24,278 nt of DNA, taken from the NCBI RefSeq assembly GCF_000003605.2, contig NW_003149767.1, positions 576,284 to 600,561 of the forward strand, read 5' to 3'. Under the pieces are notes generated by a model. It was not told where the DNA came from, ran no database searches, and was given only the letters and a program-made list of their open reading frames with translations. Below are positions 20,299-24,278 of this stretch, one piece after another. The translations under genes were made by a program, and so were the position numbers. The number at the start of each line of letters is the position of its first letter. Position 1 is the stretch's first letter. This DNA is from Saccoglossus kowalevskii. Its lineage: Eukaryota; Hemichordata; Enteropneusta; Harrimaniidae.

Positions 20299-20322
20299 AC
20301 AATACAGGTAACAAATTAGTGT
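20299..20322 (+). repeat. 24-nt direct repeat, copy b
   Basis: Exact second copy of 19143-19166, about 1.16 kb downstream in the same orientation. Confidence 0.7.
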
Positions 20323-23300
20323 ATCGTGACTTAAAAAAAAATATCTTCATTGGAAGTCATGCACACTCGGTACTGTTTATTCTGGAAAAGTCCTTGCGAA
20401 TCCCCTGATAATGGCTTATAGTACACTATCAAGACAGGAAGTACTCTGTGCCCACTAAAGACTAAACATGTCTGTCAGCATAATGTGTATTCCCAATACA
20501 GGTGATTAACAGTTGTCCTCTCCTATCACAATACACTAATAAGGTCAATGTACGTGACATCTGAGGGTTATATTGGACGCAGGGACATATTAAGTATGTT
20601 GCAAATTAAACCAAAGAGTATGTACTAGTTTTACTCTATTATTTCAAGACGCATCAAATAAACATGTTCTTTGAACTGTTCAAAATGTCTACACGTTATA
20701 AAGATACAACAATGCGCATTGTATATGCGAACGTTTGACTATGCAACAGTTGCCTATCGTACACATAAAATGGCGTCACCGTCGTTTACTCAATAGTTTG
20801 CTCAATAAAACTACAAAATATGCTTTAATTGTTTGTACATCGTGGTTATCTTTAGGTTAATGTCCTTATCATCAGAAACACACTATTATCATTGCAAAGA
20901 AGGATGTGTGGGAAGAAGTGGGCGTGATACGTCACTTCGGAAATAAAGTAACCTGCAGCAATGCCGCGTTTTCAATTAAAATACTCTATACTTCACACGA
21001 AACCACTACAGGTCATTTTAACGTGTGTCGACAACACTATTCTCAGGCAGTTGTCATTTATTTTGTCCTTTGTTGCGTGGGAACCGTAGTGCAAATGAAA
21101 GTAATGAAAATGTATGTGCAAACTGATATCGTGATCAAAATGTCAATTTACTATGACAATATGTCTTTCGAAATCTTGAAAGCAAAACGTCTGAACCACT
21201 GGAAACGTCATTGTCCGTTTGGAAGTGTTCTTAAGTAATCCGTACGACAACATCAATTACAAACAAATAATGACAACTGAAATAATATGGGTGTGACTCA
21301 TGCTGTGACACCTATGTCCCGCGATATTTGGGCTTGGTTTAGGAATGATTTCTAGGATAATTTAATAATAACTTCGTTGTAAAAAAAACCTTAGATCATG
21401 ATGAAATTGGACGATTTTATACTCAATCGGATCATGTGTGTGTACGTTGTTTCTTCTATTATAATTCTCATTCAAGAGAATTCATGTACCATCATTATAT
21501 GAGAATGGTGATATAACAGTTTGGAAATTAATCCAGACACTTCCATAATTATACAGTTTATTACTGCAACAATGGTCTTCTTTTTTTGTTATTGATTGAA
21601 AATTTCAATTCATAGATATAAGTGTTCTTAATCATTACTCGATATAGGCATTAAATTAAATGAGTATGTAATTCCATCTATATGCACACACATTACACTT
21701 TAATGTGTCGTTAAATGTTGGCGCACTCACACGGAATAAGTTTTTGCTTAAACGAGAAGGTGAAGTAAAAATACTATTTTACTATTTTATTATGCACATT
21801 ACTGAAAAATGCTTTCATTAAAAAAAACATCGTCAAATTGCCCGCTATAGGAGTCAAAATTTGTAATGATATACCGAATAAAACACACACTTTGTGAACG
21901 AATGCGCTGCGAAATCTGTTCACTCTGTTCGTGTGGTTATATCATCACGGTTCCTGTGATGTGTTTGTATTGTTATACTTTTTATACGAGCCAGCTATTG
22001 GCGGCCGTCTGACATTTCAGAAGTCACGATGTTTACACAAAAAAAAACGCTATAAAAATGAGCAATTTAATTTCCCCCACACCAATGTACAATACAACGT
22101 CATACAATTATCTCCTGATTAGTAGAAGTTATACTAAACGCAACTCTTACGGCAAACAGAAAATATGAACAGAAGATGTCTCAGTATTTTTTAGGTCAAT
22201 AACCTATATTGTTTATTCATATGACCAGGATATTAAAATGCAATTTTCAATAGCAGCTTCACACCATTTCAATCGCATATATATATAATGACAACTCCAA
22301 TCAAATTACGCATCAATAATTTTTGAGTCAATACAGGTAAACCATATATAATAATATCGCATATTGCTTAACGTAAATGTTTAAATTGCAATATATAACA
22401 AACAAACACACAAACAAACACTCACCAATAATTCTCATTATTGAATAAGACAAGCAATCTTCAATGGACATTTCTTACAGACACATATTCATGGACATCA
22501 TTCACAACAAATACTCCCGTATTATATGACATCGACTGTGCGTATACTTGTTCCGCAGACAGATATATATAACACATTCAAATGGAAAATCGTCTGCTGT
22601 TCTTTATCAAGCGCGTCATTTCTTGTATTCAACAAAAGGCATCCGGGGCCTGAACCTTTCACAACTTACTATTGAGGTTGTTAATGCGATTATAGTATGT
22701 CAAATAATCTCACGCCTCATACGTCCTATAAGAACATGTCGCATCCACCGATAACAAGTTAGTCTAGCTCTCGTTTGATTGTAATACAATTGGTTTCTAT
22801 GTAAATGCGTCTTTAAAAGCAACTGATTGCAAACGTTTAGCTATCGTAAATCACTTTCTCGTCTTTCAATGATATTGATGACACAGGGGGTTATCTTCGA
22901 TGTATTGTATTCGTGCGATTGATATCATTAACAAAGCGGGTCACAGCTTTTCTTCGGAAATGAAAGAAGTAATTATAATAAACGTAGACACGATTCGCAA
23001 GTCTTACCCCTAGACATGAAAAAGGTTATGCAAACCACTCAGTGCATTGCATGACGACAACGTCCTTCACGACGCCAAACAGGCCACTCAGATTTGACTT
23101 AATTGCTGCCAATTTTGACATAGACAATGGTTTGATTGATGAAGTATACCTTCAACGTTCGGACTAAGTTAAGTGAGTTCAATGGTCATGGTTAGATTGC
23201 AAACAAGAAATATGTTAAATGACAGTAGAAAACGAGAAGTATTTGATGGAACATCATGCAGACAAGACAAGTGACAAGAACTGCGATTGATATAATGTTT

Positions 23301-23770
23301 GTATAAGTCGGTCATGTTAATTATTTCACTAAAATATACATTTTTCTTGCTATTGCTTACGGCTGCAATGCTGAGTGAAATGACTAATCGACAATATGGA
23401 TTCAGAATTGTATTGTATTCCGGTTACGTTCATGTACAGAATTACTTTATTGGAATCCGAAAAACCATATTGAATTGATCTCTATATTAGTCACGGAGAT
23501 TAATTACGGAATAACTCAAGCTCCATTCGCTTGAATTAACTGAATTAATCTTTCGAAATTAGAGTAACTTGCCACCAGCTCAAATCCATACATTGAACTG
23601 TTATCAGTTAAAAATAAAATACACTTAAGGCAGGATCATCCACAATGACAATATTTCAATACATAAATAAATTCGTAACAATGTTGCTTTAATTTTCATA
23701 CTCTAAATTGAGTAAACGTAAAACAACTGAGTCTATGAGGAGAGAGGATCCAAAACAAATAAGAAATAAC
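20323..23770. other. no gene seen, long AT-rich stretch
   Basis: The largest open frame is 110 codons (20906-21238, plus) and has no recognised domain. A CAAA-type simple repeat is at 22397-22421. CAATACAGGT recurs at 20494 and 22329. No RNA gene or transposon coding remnant was recognised. Confidence 0.5.
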
Positions 23771-24046
23771 TACATTGTTTCATTCGTATATTTTTAATCG
23801 GATACACCAGCATTTCAGTTGTGTATTTGTTGTGTATATCGTTTCATTCGTGTATTTTTTTTAGTTCAGTCGTATATGCAAACATCTCATTGGGATATGA
23901 TGTCATTTCATTCGTTTTTTGGTAGTTTCATTAGAATATGGCACCATTTCATTCGAACATTCGATCATTTTATTCAGATATATCATCAATTCGTTTGGAC
24001 ATTTTGTTATTTTATTTTGATCTCCAAATATTCCATTCACATAGTT
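23771..24046. repeat. degenerate 21-bp minisatellite, about 11 units
   Basis: The recurring core is CATTTCATTCG. Equivalent TTT positions fall at 23778, 23813, 23842, 23864, 23885, 23906, 23926, 23947, 23968, 23989, 24010 and 24031. From 23864 onward the spacing is 20-21 bp, while the first units are irregular (22-35 bp). Units are strongly diverged, so the array is old. An open plus frame (23819-24067) shows a heptad pattern with HFIRTFD, HFIQIYH and QFVWTFC, which follows from the 21-bp period. I do not regard it as a gene. Confidence 0.8.
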
Positions 24047-24278
24047 TTTCAGCCAATGCCTAGCTAACTCACATTCGTAAATTAATTTTAATTACCACAC
24101 GTTATACTGTTCTAGTTGCCTTTGAAAGTAAATTCACTTTTTTCATATTATTTCCCATCGCCTGAGGGGTATTTTCTAGAATAATCTTCAAAGTAAAATA
24201 TTGCAGAAGAACTCCGTCCAATTGTCCTATGCGGGAGAGAACCAAATAACATTGGAACGGCGGATAATATTTGAAGGG
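24047..24278. other. no gene seen at right edge
   Basis: The right edge holds no recognisable feature. Confidence 0.5.

Noticed and set aside
20906-21238. 110-codon plus-strand frame
   Set aside because: No recognised domain and no supporting context.
1-24278. CRISPR arrays, bacterial operons or phage genes
   Set aside because: No regularly spaced repeats with unique spacers, no ribosome-binding-site-led frames and no dense coding. The transposon types present are animal-like.

Overview
This window looks like non-coding DNA from an animal genome, most likely an invertebrate. By eye it is about two thirds A+T, has no dense reading frames, no operon-like spacing and no ribosome-binding sites. 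It carries ruins of animal transposable elements: a Tc1/mariner-family transposon with frameshifts, a PIF/Harbinger transposase remnant, and at least one tRNA-derived SINE. I found no intact protein-coding gene. The remaining open frames are short, unrecognised and mostly what AT-rich DNA gives by chance. The sequence does not let me name the species.

Layout, left to right. A minus-strand tRNA-headed SINE fills roughly 1-356. A 3'-truncated mariner element runs from 1024 to about 2077, with its 5' terminal repeat and a broken transposase that has lost two of its three catalytic aspartates through small deletions. A 21-bp minisatellite of about 12 units lies at 2503-2744. A weak TATA/first-exon candidate sits at 4318-4380. 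A 156-bp foldback (5165-5320) lies just before copy 1 of a roughly 480-bp dispersed repeat (5403-5881). An AT microsatellite is at 6747-6804. At 7694-7909 three heat-shock elements lie upstream of a TATA box and an initiator, forming a well-spaced minus-strand promoter with no recognisable coding region downstream.

From 7910 to 15329 I see nothing identifiable beyond AT-rich sequence. Copy 2 of the dispersed repeat is at 15330-16397. It is split by about 560 bp of unrelated, more GC-rich DNA flanked by a near-identical 10-bp sequence. A PIF/Harbinger transposase pseudogene occupies 18000-18508, and a possible minus-strand accessory-protein fragment lies at 17617-17787. Further right are a tRNA-like SINE head candidate near 19323, a clustered CAATACAGGT motif, some stem-loops, and a second degenerate 21-bp minisatellite at 23771-24046.

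Taken together, this is an intergenic or deep intronic region shaped by repeated transposon insertion and decay. The most interesting leads are the heat-shock promoter without a gene, the dispersed repeat pair with its nested insertion and foldback, and two 21-bp tandem arrays with different units. I see no convincing evidence of a new multi-gene system.
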